Positions 9,698 to 18,888 of a DNA stretch of 64,000 nt are shown here, piece by piece. Position 1 is the stretch's first letter, and every line of letters starts with the position of its first letter. The stretch is from a bacterium (GTDB lineage: Bacteria > Krumholzibacteriota > Krumholzibacteriia > LZORAL124-64-63), in assembly GCA_016703265.1 (NCBI GenBank), contig JADJCK010000007.1:248001-312000 (forward strand), given 5' to 3'. The notes below the pieces were generated by a model. The model was not told the DNA's origin. It ran no database searches and was given only the letters and a program-made list of their open reading frames with translations. The translations under genes were made by a program, and so were the position numbers.

Positions 9698-9877
9698 TCA
9701 GCCGTCCACCATGCTGATCGCGTCTTCGGGGCACGCGTCGATGCAGGCTTCGCAGTCGATGCACTCTTCGGGATTGACCCAGGCCTTGCCGTCGACCATC
9801 GAGATGACCTCGGTCGGGCAGGCATCGACACAGGTTTCGCAGGTGTTGCACAGGTTCTTGTCGACAAATGCGGGCAT
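9698..9877 (-). CDS. 2x[4Fe-4S] bacterial-type ferredoxin
   Basis: 59-aa soluble electron carrier with two classical cluster motifs, C-x2-C-x2-C-x3-C-P at residues 10-20 and 39-49; the halves are an internal repeat (CNTCETCVDACP and CIDCEACIDACP). A clear AGGAGG lies about 9 bases before the ATG. The gene is monocistronic, with its own promoter-like sequence at 9940-9968 and the shared terminator downstream. It probably serves low-potential redox enzymes elsewhere; no obvious partner is adjacent. Confidence 0.93.
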   Translation of the reverse strand: MPAFVDKNLCNTCETCVDACPTEVISMVDGKAWVNPEECIDCEACIDACPEDAISMVDG

Positions 9878-9939
9878 CGCTTCATCCTCCTGGGGGACGG
9901 GTCCGGCGCCGCACCCAGGGGGCGGCGGTGAACGGGCCG

Positions 9940-9968
9940 AATATGACGCATTGACGATGTGCTGTCAA
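9940..9968 (-). promoter_or_regulatory. Promoter of the ferredoxin gene
   Basis: On the minus strand TTGACA (9963-9968) is separated by exactly 17 bases from CATATT (9940-9945), a good sigma-70-like match, with the ferredoxin ATG about 60 bases downstream. Confidence 0.65.
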
Positions 9969-9982
9969 ATCGACCGTGATTT

Positions 9983-10017
9983 TCAATTGTGAGCGCAAGC
10001 TGTGTGGTGACAATTGA
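9983..10017. promoter_or_regulatory. Inverted repeat upstream of the ferredoxin promoter
   Basis: Perfect 8-base arms TCAATTGT (9983-9990) and ACAATTGA (10010-10017) flank a 19-base spacer, in an AT-rich pocket of an otherwise GC-rich region. It lies just upstream of the -35 box, where an activator or repressor could bind. No regulator can be named. Confidence 0.4.
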
Positions 10018-10054
10018 TTATGCAAATCAGCCGCGGGCCCGTCGGGGATCTTTC

Positions 10055-10486
10055 CTAGCGATCGCGATCCAGTCCGAAACCGCCGCGGGCCGCCAGCAGG
10101 GGCGGCAGGCAGGCGATCAGCAGCAGGAGGTCGCGCCAGAACAGGTCCAGCCCCACGGCATGGCCGCCGTCGGTGTTGAAGCAGCCGCAGCTGATGTCCA
10201 GCCCGCGCACCAGGGCCGAACCGATGGCCACCAGGAACACGAGCAGCATGCCGGCGCAGGCCAGCGCCGCACCGCGCCGCTGCCAGCCGATGACGAGGGC
10301 GACGCCGGCCACGGCCTCGACCATGGGCAGCAGCAGCGCCGCCGGGTGCAGCAGCGCGTAGGGCGCGATCCGGTAGTGGTGGATGGCCTTGGCGAACTCG
10401 GCGGGGTGCGCGAGCTTGTCGAGCGACGCCCAGATGAAGACCCCGCCCACGACCAGGCGGCACACCAGGGACAACCAGCGCATCAT
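10055..10486 (-). CDS. MauE/DoxX-like membrane protein
   Basis: 143-aa integral membrane protein with four hydrophobic helices and the MauE/DoxX-type motif D-I-S-C-G-C-F (about residue 98-104) between helices 3 and 4. MauE-like proteins are thought to assist disulfide formation or electron transfer in the cell envelope. The ATG at 10486 overlaps the TGA of the upstream rhodanese-like gene (ATGATG...), so the two are translationally coupled; a longer reading frame reaching 10537 would start inside that gene and is not preferred. It is the last gene of the DUF1573-rhodanese-MauE operon. Confidence 0.82.
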   Translation of the reverse strand: MMRWLSLVCRLVVGGVFIWASLDKLAHPAEFAKAIHHYRIAPYALLHPAALLLPMVEAVAGVALVIGWQRRGAALACAGMLLVFLVAIGSALVRGLDISCGCFNTDGGHAVGLDLFWRDLLLLIACLPPLLAARGGFGLDRDR

Positions 10487-11007
10487 GGTGCCACCGCCGG
10501 CGCCCGCGGCGAGACGGGGCCGCCGGCTTCGCGCCACGCCGCCAGCCCGCCCTTGAGCAGCTCCACATGGGGATAGCCGCGCTGGACCAGCCGCGCCGCG
10601 ACATTGTTCGCCAGGGCGAGATTCCCGTCCCCGAAGAGGATGAGCCGGTCATCCGGCGAGATGATATCCAGCAGCGCGAGCAGGTCGTCGTCGAAGAGGT
10701 CCGGTCGGATCACGAACGCGCCGGGCACGGTGTCGTCGACGCCGGGTCCTTCCTCACGCGTGTCGATGAACAGGTGGATGCCTTCGTCGTAGTAGCGGCG
10801 CGCGAGGGACACGTCGAGCGTGGGTGCGCTCAACTCCAGTTCGTAGTCGGCAGGATCGGCGCGCAGCGGCAGTCGCGGGCCCACGAAAGCCCAGCGTCCG
10901 GCCGCCAGGACGGCGCTCAACGCCAGCAGCAACAGCAATTGCCGCGCAGCCGTCGCCAGGGGCGGCCGCGCGGGCAGGGACGTGGCGCCGGACCAGGTAC
11001 GCGCCAT
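10483..11007 (-). CDS. Membrane-anchored rhodanese-like protein lacking the catalytic cysteine
   Basis: 174-aa protein with one N-terminal membrane helix (about 20-40) and a rhodanese-fold domain outside it (about 65-165). The domain shows IHLFIDTREEG and VELLKGGLAAWREAGGP, typical of rhodaneses, but the active-site loop reads LILFGDGNLALANNVA with no Cys where sulfur transfer would occur. It is therefore probably a binding or structural module rather than a sulfurtransferase. It starts 4 bases after the stop of the DUF1573 gene and overlaps the start of the MauE-like gene. Confidence 0.85.
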   Translation of the reverse strand: MARTWSGATSLPARPPLATAARQLLLLLALSAVLAAGRWAFVGPRLPLRADPADYELELSAPTLDVSLARRYYDEGIHLFIDTREEGPGVDDTVPGAFVIRPDLFDDDLLALLDIISPDDRLILFGDGNLALANNVAARLVQRGYPHVELLKGGLAAWREAGGPVSPRAPAVAP

Positions 11008-11011
11008 CGGG

Positions 11012-12016
11012 TCACATCCGGATCATGTACGAGACCGGCACCTCGATAACGGGCACCGCCTTGAGGTCCGTGTAGACCTTCAGCGTGCCCGTGATGCGCC
11101 CCTGGGAAGAGGCTGCACGCGGGTCGGTCTTGGCGATGGGGGCGCCGGTCAGCTTGATGTGCGTCTCCTGGCGCGGCACGGCCTCGACGATCTCGAACTT
11201 GACCTCGGGCAGGTCGATCTCCGCGCGCAGCACCTTGAAATCCAGGGGCGGCTTGGCGGCGAAGATGCGCACCGTCTGCGTGAACGACGGCTGGTAGCGG
11301 AAGTTGACCACGTCGGGACTGGCGCTCACCGCGGCGGCGATTATGGCGCGCATCTCGATGTCGATGGTCGGGCGCTCCGGGATGTTGGTCGCCAGGCGCA
11401 CGACATCCTGGTGCTGGCCCGAGCCCATCCGGGCCGGCCTGATGACTTCGAGCACCGACTTGTGGGGGTCGCCGTCGGCGCCGTTGGTGATCTTGATGTC
11501 GAACAGGCCCTTCTGCGTCTTGTCGGCCTGCAGCTTGAGGTTCACCTCGGGCGCCGTGAAGGTCACCGTCCGGCTCGCCACTTCGCCCTTCAGGCTGCTG
11601 GGGAAGCCGACGCGCTCGGAAACCGGGTCCACGATGAGCACGGCCTTGACGTTCGCGGTCAACGGCAGGTCGACCGTGCGGCGGTCCGGGTCGTTGGACG
11701 TGATCTTCACGGTCTTGTGCACCTGGCCGTTGAACTGCTTGCTGTCGAAGTTCACCACCAGGTCGGTCGACTCGCCGGCCTTCAGGCTCTTGACCTTCAG
11801 TTCGGGAACGGTACACCCGCAGTCGGCATGGACGTCCTCGATGACGAGCAGTCCCGCACCCGCGTTGGTGACCTTGACCTTCACCGTGCGCGTATCCATC
11901 TGCTTCATCGTCCCGAGGTCGATGGCGGTCGGGTCGAGCTTGATGGACTGGGCGGAGGCGACGCCGGCCAGCAGCAGGGCCGGCAGCGCAAAAGCGATCA
12001 GCGGGATTCGGCGCAT
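11012..12016 (-). CDS. Secreted DUF1573 (ASH-like) protein
   Basis: 334-aa exported protein: signal peptide cleaved after ASA (about residue 22), then a DUF1573 domain with the signature N-A-G-x-G-x-L-V-I-E-D-V-x-x-D-C-G-C-T-V-P (about 50-70) and TSNDP. Further immunoglobulin-like beta repeats follow. DUF1573 is related to ASH-type beta-sandwiches; its role is not established. The DCGC cysteine pair is notable beside a MauE-like protein. An in-frame extension to 12232 has no signal peptide at its start, so the ATG at 12016 is chosen. Confidence 0.85.
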   Translation of the reverse strand: MRRIPLIAFALPALLLAGVASAQSIKLDPTAIDLGTMKQMDTRTVKVKVTNAGAGLLVIEDVHADCGCTVPELKVKSLKAGESTDLVVNFDSKQFNGQVHKTVKITSNDPDRRTVDLPLTANVKAVLIVDPVSERVGFPSSLKGEVASRTVTFTAPEVNLKLQADKTQKGLFDIKITNGADGDPHKSVLEVIRPARMGSGQHQDVVRLATNIPERPTIDIEMRAIIAAAVSASPDVVNFRYQPSFTQTVRIFAAKPPLDFKVLRAEIDLPEVKFEIVEAVPRQETHIKLTGAPIAKTDPRAASSQGRITGTLKVYTDLKAVPVIEVPVSYMIRM

Positions 12017-12233
12017 GCGCAGACTCTCCGGGTGGTTGGGATCGGTGTGCCTGAGGGGGCCGGACGTACAGTCCGGATGATACCCCGGCCCGGCGGCTGC
12101 GGTTCCGGGAAAATCCCCGCCCGACAGGATGGCCCCGAACAGCGGCGGTGGCAAGTCCCGGTCCCGGCGACTTATCATGGTGGCCGCGCCGCCGCCGGAC
12201 CCTGCCGGGTCCCGGCCGCGCCGGGAGCACATC

Positions 12234-13175
<942 letters not shown>

Positions 13176-13240
13176 AATCCGCAGCCGCCTGTCGCAGGTC
13201 GGGGCAGACCGACGGCCCGCCACCGTGCTATGCTGGGAGC

Positions 13241-15352
13241 ATGATGACCCCATCGAATCCTGCCAGGCGCCCGCGCATCGCGGCCCGCGCCAGGGCGGCC
13301 CTGCGGGCGGCCCTCCTGTTCCTGCTCCTGCTGCCGGCTGCGGCGACCGCCGCATCTGCGAACCGGGCGCCTGCCCGCGAGCCGGTCCATCCCGGCCTGA
13401 CCCGGGCCGAGTTCCAGGCCGCCAAGTCCGCCGCCGGCGCCGGCCTGTCTTCGGCCGCGGCGGCTGCTGCCGAGGGCCACAACGGCGAACTCGGTGATGC
13501 TGCCGTCACCAGCGACCACTACGACGTCCTGCGCTGTGACCTGGACCTGACGCTGGATCCGGCCCCTCGCACCATCGAAGGCTCGGTGGCCATGGTGCTG
13601 GCCAGCCGGCGTGAAGGCCTGCGGGACGTGGTCTGCGACCTGCGCACGAGCCTGACCGTCGCCGGCGTGGATCACGCCGGCGGTCCCCTGACGTTCGCGC
13701 ACGCGGGCGATACGCTCACGATCACGCTGCCGACCGGGCTGGCTCTCGGCGAGGTCGACTCGTTCGTGATCCGCTACGGCGGACAGCCCCTGCAGCCGGT
13801 GGTCAATCGCGGCCTCATGTACTACCAGCGCGCGCCGGACATCTCGCAACCGGAACAGCGCGTGCCGCTGGTCGCGAACATGAGCCAGCCCGCCTACGCG
13901 CAGTCGTGGTGGCCCTGCAAGGACAAGCCCGGCGACAAGTTCAGGGTGTCGATGGCCGTCACCGTGCCCGACACGCTGGTCGCCGTCTCCAACGGTACGC
14001 TGCTGGCGGTCGAGCCGGCGGGAGCGGGGCAGGCGACCTGGCGCTGGCGCGAGGACTACCCGATCGCCTCCTACCTGGTTTCGCTGGCCGTCACCGACTA
14101 TACGCTGTTCGAGGAGGAATGCCTGACGAGCGGCGGCACGGCCGTGCCGCTGCGCCACTGGGTGTTCCCCGAGCACGCGGACGAAGCACTCGTCGACTTC
14201 GCTCCCATGTGCGAGATGATGGATGTCTGCGAACAGATCTACGGACCGTACCCGTTCGCCGGCGAGAAGTACGGGCACGCCGAGTTCATCTGGCCCGGCG
14301 CCATGGAACACCAGACGGTCACCTCGATCGGCTCGGGTGCGCTTCAGGGCGACGGCTCGCGAGCCTGGCTGATCGTCCACGAGCTGGGTCACCAGTGGTT
14401 CGGCGACAGCCTGACCCCGCGGGAGTGGGCCGACATCTGGCTGAACGAAGGCTTCGCGACCTATACCGAGGCCCTGTGGGCCGAGCACACGGGCGGCGTC
14501 GCCGACTACCGCACGTTCATGACCAACGCGCGCAACGATGCCGAATGGGCCGCCCAGGGCCCGGTGTACGACCCGGTGCCGGTGTTCCCGGGTCGCGTCA
14601 TCTACGACAAGGGCGCCTGGATCCTGCACATGCTGCGCGGGCGGCTGGGCGACGCGCCCTTCTTCGCGCTGGTCGAGGAGTGGGGCAGCGGCGGCGGGCG
14701 GCCCGGTGAAACGGTGTCCACCGCCGAGTTCATCGCGCTGGCCTCGACGTACGCGGGAGAGGACCTCACGTCCTTCTTCACGCCGTACCTCGAGACCACG
14801 GCGCTGCCGCGCGTGAATGCGGAGTTCACCATCGAGGACGGCAACGCCGGTCCCGGCACGCGCCTGCGGGTGTCGCTGTCCCAGCACCAGACACCGCTGT
14901 TCGACAACGTCTACCCGATCGCCGTGACCACCACCGCCGGCACGGAAACGGTTACCCTGCGCCTGGACGCCACCCTGGCCTCGGCGACCTTCGAGTTCGC
15001 GACCGCCGTGACGGGCGCCGTGCTGGATCCCGACGGCTGGCTGCTGTGGACGCCGCTGGGTGTCGAGGTCTACGGCGAAGGTCTGCAGTCGGCGTATCCG
15101 AATCCCTCGGCCGGCGACTGGGTCGTATTCCGCTACTGGCTCGACGCGGCCAGGTCCGGGACGCTGACCATTTACGATGTGCGCGGGGCCACGGTGGCCA
15201 CACGGGCGGTGCCGGAGGCGGCGGCGGGCCTGAACGAGATCGGCTGGGACGTGCGGGCCGACGACGGCGCACGGTTGCCGAGCGGCGTCTACTGGGCCGC
15301 GCTGGAGCTCGCAGGCCGCCGGACGGTGCAGAAGCTGGCCGTCGTCCGGTAG
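13241..15352 (+). CDS. Secreted M1-family metalloaminopeptidase with C-terminal sorting-like domain
   Basis: 703-aa exported zinc aminopeptidase. The signal peptide occupies about residues 17-38. The M1 core shows GAMEH (353-357, substrate N-terminus recognition), the zinc site H-E-L-G-H (380-384) and the third ligand Glu403 in WLNEGFATY. The last 90 residues form a FlgD-like/type-9-sorting-like module (YPNPSAGDWVVFRY ... G-V-Y-W-A-A-L ... KLAVVR). The same module ends three other proteins of this window. GGGAG precedes the first ATG of an ATGATG pair. It probably digests external peptides. Confidence 0.92.
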   Translation: MMTPSNPARRPRIAARARAALRAALLFLLLLPAAATAASANRAPAREPVHPGLTRAEFQAAKSAAGAGLSSAAAAAAEGHNGELGDAAVTSDHYDVLRCDLDLTLDPAPRTIEGSVAMVLASRREGLRDVVCDLRTSLTVAGVDHAGGPLTFAHAGDTLTITLPTGLALGEVDSFVIRYGGQPLQPVVNRGLMYYQRAPDISQPEQRVPLVANMSQPAYAQSWWPCKDKPGDKFRVSMAVTVPDTLVAVSNGTLLAVEPAGAGQATWRWREDYPIASYLVSLAVTDYTLFEEECLTSGGTAVPLRHWVFPEHADEALVDFAPMCEMMDVCEQIYGPYPFAGEKYGHAEFIWPGAMEHQTVTSIGSGALQGDGSRAWLIVHELGHQWFGDSLTPREWADIWLNEGFATYTEALWAEHTGGVADYRTFMTNARNDAEWAAQGPVYDPVPVFPGRVIYDKGAWILHMLRGRLGDAPFFALVEEWGSGGGRPGETVSTAEFIALASTYAGEDLTSFFTPYLETTALPRVNAEFTIEDGNAGPGTRLRVSLSQHQTPLFDNVYPIAVTTTAGTETVTLRLDATLASATFEFATAVTGAVLDPDGWLLWTPLGVEVYGEGLQSAYPNPSAGDWVVFRYWLDAARSGTLTIYDVRGATVATRAVPEAAAGLNEIGWDVRADDGARLPSGVYWAALELAGRRTVQKLAVVR

Positions 15353-15360
15353 GCGCCGGC

Positions 15361-16754
15361 CTACTTCCAGTGCGACGAGATGAACGCCGCCACCTCGGGG
15401 CTGCCTCCCTGCAGCACCAGGTAGCCGTCGTGGGGTTCCCTGTCGGTGATCTCCCCGTTCACCGGGGTCAGCATCAGGCGCCGCACCTCATCGGGCTCCT
15501 GGCTCTGCCCCAGGGCCCAGCCCAGCTTCACGTAGGCCACCTCGGGCAGCATGTTCGCCGCCGGGATGACGCCCAGCCCCATCAATTCGCGCCCCGTCTC
15601 GTACACGTACATCTGCACGTAGCCCCACATCGTCTGCACGGTCATGTACACGTGCACGCCGGCCGCGCGCGCGCGGTCGAGGGCGGGGTAGAGCGGCTTG
15701 TTGACGTGGCCCAGGCCGGTGCCGGCGATCACGATGCCGCGGTAACCGTTGTCGATCAGCGAATCGATGATGTCCGGCTTCATGTTCGGGTAGTAGTAGA
15801 CCAGCGACACGCGGTCGTCGAAGACCGCCTTCAGGTCCACCTTGCGTTCGGCGCGACGCCGGCGGTAGTCGTCGCGGTACGGCGTCACGCCGCTCTGGTC
15901 CACCTTGCCGAGCGGGATGTCGCTCAGGGTCCGGAACGTGGAGCGGTAGCTGCTGTGCATCTTCCGCACGCGCGCGTGCCGCGGTGCAGCAACCCGTACT
16001 CGTCGCTGGTAGGCCCGAACATGCAGACCATCACCTCGGCGATGTCGCTGGTGGCGGCCGTGCGCGTGGCGTTCATCAGGTTGATGGCGGCGTCCGAGCT
16101 GGGGCGGTCGCTGCTGCGCTGGCTGCCGACCATGACCACGGGCACCGGCAGGTCCTGCAGCATGAAGCTGAGCGCAGCCGCCGTGTGGTGCATGGTGTCG
16201 GTGCCGTGGCCGATGACGATGCCGGCCACGCCCTTCTCGACCTCGGCGGCGATGGCGCGGGCCGTGCCCATCCACTGCTCGGGGCCCATGTTCTCGCTGA
16301 ACACGCCGTAGAGCTTCTCAGTTTCCATGTTGCAGATGTCGGCCAGTTCCGGCACCGACCCGTAGAGTTCGCCGGGACTGAAGGCCGGGATCACGGCGCC
16401 CGTGCGGTAGTCGAGCCGGCTGGCAATGGTGCCGCCGGTGCCGAGCAGCTTCACGCGCGGCTTCTTCGGGTCGTGCGGGAAGGCGCGCTCCGGGATCTGG
16501 TAGTGCGCTTCCTTGCGCCCGTGCACGGTGATCGTCTTCACCTTGTCGTGGCGCACCCCGATGTTGTACCCGGTGTCCAGCTTCAGCACGATGTGGTCGG
16601 CGTCGGCCGTCACGCTGCGCGGCAGGATGAGTCCCGAGAAGTCGCCGCGCACGGTGTGCAGGGTCGCCACGCTCCACACGGGAGCGCCCTGCGATTGCAG
16701 CAGGTCCAGCGTCGGCGAGCGGTAGCCCTTGAAGTCGTCGTTTTCGGTGCTCAT
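15361..16754 (-). CDS. gatD: Glu-tRNA(Gln) amidotransferase subunit D (frame-interrupted)
   Basis: Asparaginase-like subunit that releases ammonia from glutamine or asparagine for GatE to amidate Glu-tRNA(Gln). An N-terminal beta domain (1-95) is followed by the asparaginase fold with catalytic G-T-G-G-T-I (105-110) and G-H-G-T-D-T (182-187). The frame breaks near 15970: the first part reads HRGTRACGR and the other frame continues VRKMHSSYRSTFR. Removing one CG unit from the ACGCGCGCGTGCGG tract restores the family motif HRGTRVRKMH and gives a 463-aa protein. The 1394-base span is two bases over a multiple of three. The ATG overlaps the gatE stop (ATGA). Polymorphism, assembly error and real inactivation all remain possible. 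Confidence 0.88.
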
Positions 16755-18694
16755 GACCGCGCCTCCTTCAGCGTCTGGCCGACCCACTGGCGCACCAGGC
16801 GCCCCGGCACCCGGCCGCGCAGGCGCGGCATCACGGCGCCCATCAGGGTGTGTTCGGGGCTGGCCTCCCCGGCGGGCCAGGCTGCCTTGCGGTCGGTGCG
16901 CGCCGCCGTGAGCGCCTCGCCGTACAGGCGGCGGCCCTCACGTTCGTCCACGCACGCGGGAACCTCGTCCTCGCTGGCCCAGACGGCCTCGGGAATCACC
17001 CTGCCGGCGGCCAGGTCGCTCACAGTCTCTTCCCACCAGGGGCCGGCCGCGCGCAGGCTGGCCGGCCGCGGCGTGGAGCGGTCCAGCAGGAGCGACGCCA
17101 GTTGCTGCGCAGTGAACCGGGAGCCGGACGGCAGCCGGTCGACGAGGTGCTCGAACAGGTCCCAGGCGCGATGGCGGCACATGCGCGCCGCGAGGTCCTC
17201 GCCGACCTGGAGATGCTGCAGCTTCTCCCGGCGCTCCCACGGGCGCAGCGGCAGGCGTGCGGCGATGCCGTCGACGCGCGCGTCCTCCAGGGGGATGGGC
17301 GGCAGGTCGGTATCCGGGTACATGCGGTCGGCGCCCGGCAGGATGCGCTCGAAGCCGTTGGTGCCGTCGTCGAGGGCCTGGCGCGTTTCGTTGGGCACGC
17401 CGAGCACGGCGTCACGGGCGCGGATCGCGATCTCGCGGGCGGCGGTCTCGACGTCGGCGCGCGAACCCCAGACGACGATGACCGGCACGTCGGCCGCCGT
17501 GCCGCAGGCCTTCGCGACGCGCTCCCACTCGGCGCTCGACAACGAGGGCGCGTTCTGCGACGACGCCACGAGGTTCGGCAGCTGGTCCAGGCAGGCGATG
17601 ACGCGCACGCGATCGCTGAACTCCTTCAGGAACGAGGTGCGCGGCTGCGTGGAGACATCGAGCAGCCCCTGGAAGCCGGGCAGCGGGCACGCGCCGACCA
17701 TCGCGCCCTGGGCCACGGCCTGCGCAATGAACCCGCAGGCGGTGCCGCGCACCTGCGTCGAGACGTCGACCAGCCGGTCGGTGATCGACTCCACCGTCAC
17801 GCCGCGATGCGCCAGTTCGCCGCGGATGCCGAGCAGCGAGCGCTGGCGGAGCGCCTCGTTGTGCGTCAGGCGGCCGACCTCGCGCAGGCTCGGCACGCCC
17901 TTGATCTCGACGCGTGTTCCACCGTTGACGCTGACGTTCACGTCCTGGCGCGCGGCGCCGGCGCCGGTGCGCACCATCCCGCCGCTGCGGGCCAGCCAGC
18001 GCAGGATCTGGCCCACGGCCATGGATTCCTGGGGCGTGCGCATGTCCGGGTCGGTCACCGTCTCGATGAGCGGCATGCCCAGGCGGTCGGTGCGATAGAC
18101 GCGGCGGTGTCCCTTGTCGCTGACCTCGCGACAGCTGTCCTCCTCGATGCTGATCTGGCGGATCCGCACGCTGCGCGCGCCGAACGGGACCTGCCCGTCG
18201 GTGCCGATGATGGCCGTGCGCTGGAAGCCGGTGGGGATGCTGCCGTCCAGGTACTGCTTGCGCGTGATGTGCACCTCGCTGACGACGTTGCAGCCCAGGA
18301 GCATCGCCATCAGCAGGCTGCCGTCGAGGGCCACGTCGTCGATCTCGAAGGGCGGCGCATCATCCATCTCGTAGGTGCAGACCGTCTCGCGCTTGAGCAG
18401 GTAGACGATCTCCTTGCGCGTCTTGAACTCCATCAGCGCCGTGCCGTCGTACTCGCCCATCTCCGACAGCGTGGGGCGCATGTGACGCAGGATCTCCGCA
18501 TCGTGGCGCTCGTGATGGTAGCGTCCGGCCGGGCAGCGGCAGAACAGCTTGCGGACGGTGAGCAGCTGCTGGTGGATCTCCAGGCCGCAGCGGAAGCCCA
18601 GTGCGGCGTAGTCGTCGTCCGACAGTGTGCCGTAGGGGGGCAGCGGTTGCAGGAGCCAGGGGTCGGACAGGCGGTACTGGCTGGGAAGGGACAC
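16751..18694 (-). CDS. gatE: Glu-tRNA(Gln) amidotransferase subunit E (archaeal type)
   Basis: About 647-aa subunit that, with GatD, converts Glu-tRNA(Gln) to Gln-tRNA(Gln). The GatB/GatE signature is clear: G-F-R-C-G-L-E-I-H-Q-Q-L near residue 33, C-R-C-P, the phosphorylation/amidation cradle with RTDRLGMPLIETVTDPDM, and DVNVSVNGGTRVEIKG. An internal insert (about 290-400, with VRVIACLDQLPNL) matches the AspRS-like insertion that separates GatE from bacterial GatB, and a YqeY-like tail follows. GTG at 18694 is preferred, with AAAAGG about 9 bases upstream. An in-frame ATG at 18763 would leave almost no leader. GatDE is normally archaeal, so its presence here is unusual. Confidence 0.9.
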   Translation of the reverse strand: MSLPSQYRLSDPWLLQPLPPYGTLSDDDYAALGFRCGLEIHQQLLTVRKLFCRCPAGRYHHERHDAEILRHMRPTLSEMGEYDGTALMEFKTRKEIVYLLKRETVCTYEMDDAPPFEIDDVALDGSLLMAMLLGCNVVSEVHITRKQYLDGSIPTGFQRTAIIGTDGQVPFGARSVRIRQISIEEDSCREVSDKGHRRVYRTDRLGMPLIETVTDPDMRTPQESMAVGQILRWLARSGGMVRTGAGAARQDVNVSVNGGTRVEIKGVPSLREVGRLTHNEALRQRSLLGIRGELAHRGVTVESITDRLVDVSTQVRGTACGFIAQAVAQGAMVGACPLPGFQGLLDVSTQPRTSFLKEFSDRVRVIACLDQLPNLVASSQNAPSLSSAEWERVAKACGTAADVPVIVVWGSRADVETAAREIAIRARDAVLGVPNETRQALDDGTNGFERILPGADRMYPDTDLPPIPLEDARVDGIAARLPLRPWERREKLQHLQVGEDLAARMCRHRAWDLFEHLVDRLPSGSRFTAQQLASLLLDRSTPRPASLRAAGPWWEETVSDLAAGRVIPEAVWASEDEVPACVDEREGRRLYGEALTAARTDRKAAWPAGEASPEHTLMGAVMPRLRGRVPGRLVRQWVGQTLKEARS

Positions 18695-18767
18695 GATGGC
18701 CAACCTTTTCCAGGGAACGCGGTTCGCGGCGGCGGCGGGACCCGGTCCCGGGCCACCTGTCAACCGG

Positions 18768-18796
18768 TTGACACGCGATTACATATCGAATATGGT
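18768..18796 (+). promoter_or_regulatory. rex promoter
   Basis: TTGACA at 18768-18773, a 17-base spacer and TATGGT at 18791-18796 make a near-consensus sigma-70-type promoter reading toward rex, with a leader of about 85 bases. It is interleaved with the gatE promoter on the other strand. Confidence 0.65.
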
Positions 18797-18802
18797 AAAT
18801 CG
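18776..18802. promoter_or_regulatory. Palindromic element within the divergent gatE/rex promoter
   Basis: CATAT-CGA-ATATG (18782-18794) is a perfect inverted repeat, extended imperfectly by CGATT and AATCG on either side, and the whole is framed by TTGAC (18768) and GTCAA (18806). It overlaps both -10 boxes and could be an operator for one regulator controlling both genes. It does not match the usual TTGTGAA-N4-TTCACAA Rex site. Confidence 0.4.
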
Positions 18803-18806
18803 TCAA
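18778..18806 (-). promoter_or_regulatory. gatE-gatD promoter
   Basis: On the minus strand TTGACG (18801-18806), 17-base spacer, TGTAAT (18778-18783). Both -10 boxes lie inside the opposing promoter's spacer, so the two polymerases must exclude each other. Confidence 0.6.
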
Positions 18807-18888
18807 ACCCGTAACAAGCCGCCGGGATGGTCACTTGCAGGTCCGTGCCGGCGCCCTTCCATTTGCGGAACATGACCGGAGGCAGGCC

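Noticed and set aside
9983..9998. Resemblance of AATTGTGAGCGC to a lac operator half-site
   Set aside because: The second half is not a lac operator, no LacI-family gene is nearby, and a 12-base match is weak evidence; reported only as an inverted repeat.
12129..12233. N-terminal extension of the serine acetyltransferase
   Set aside because: The extra 35 residues are Arg/Pro-rich, and the GTG at 12234 has a good ribosome site.
15965..15985. Programmed frameshifting in gatD
   Set aside because: No slippery heptamer or downstream structure is evident, and a CG-dinucleotide duplication explains the break simply.
18768..18806. Canonical Rex operator upstream of rex
   Set aside because: The palindrome there does not fit TTGTGAA-N4-TTCACAA; it is reported as an unassigned palindrome.
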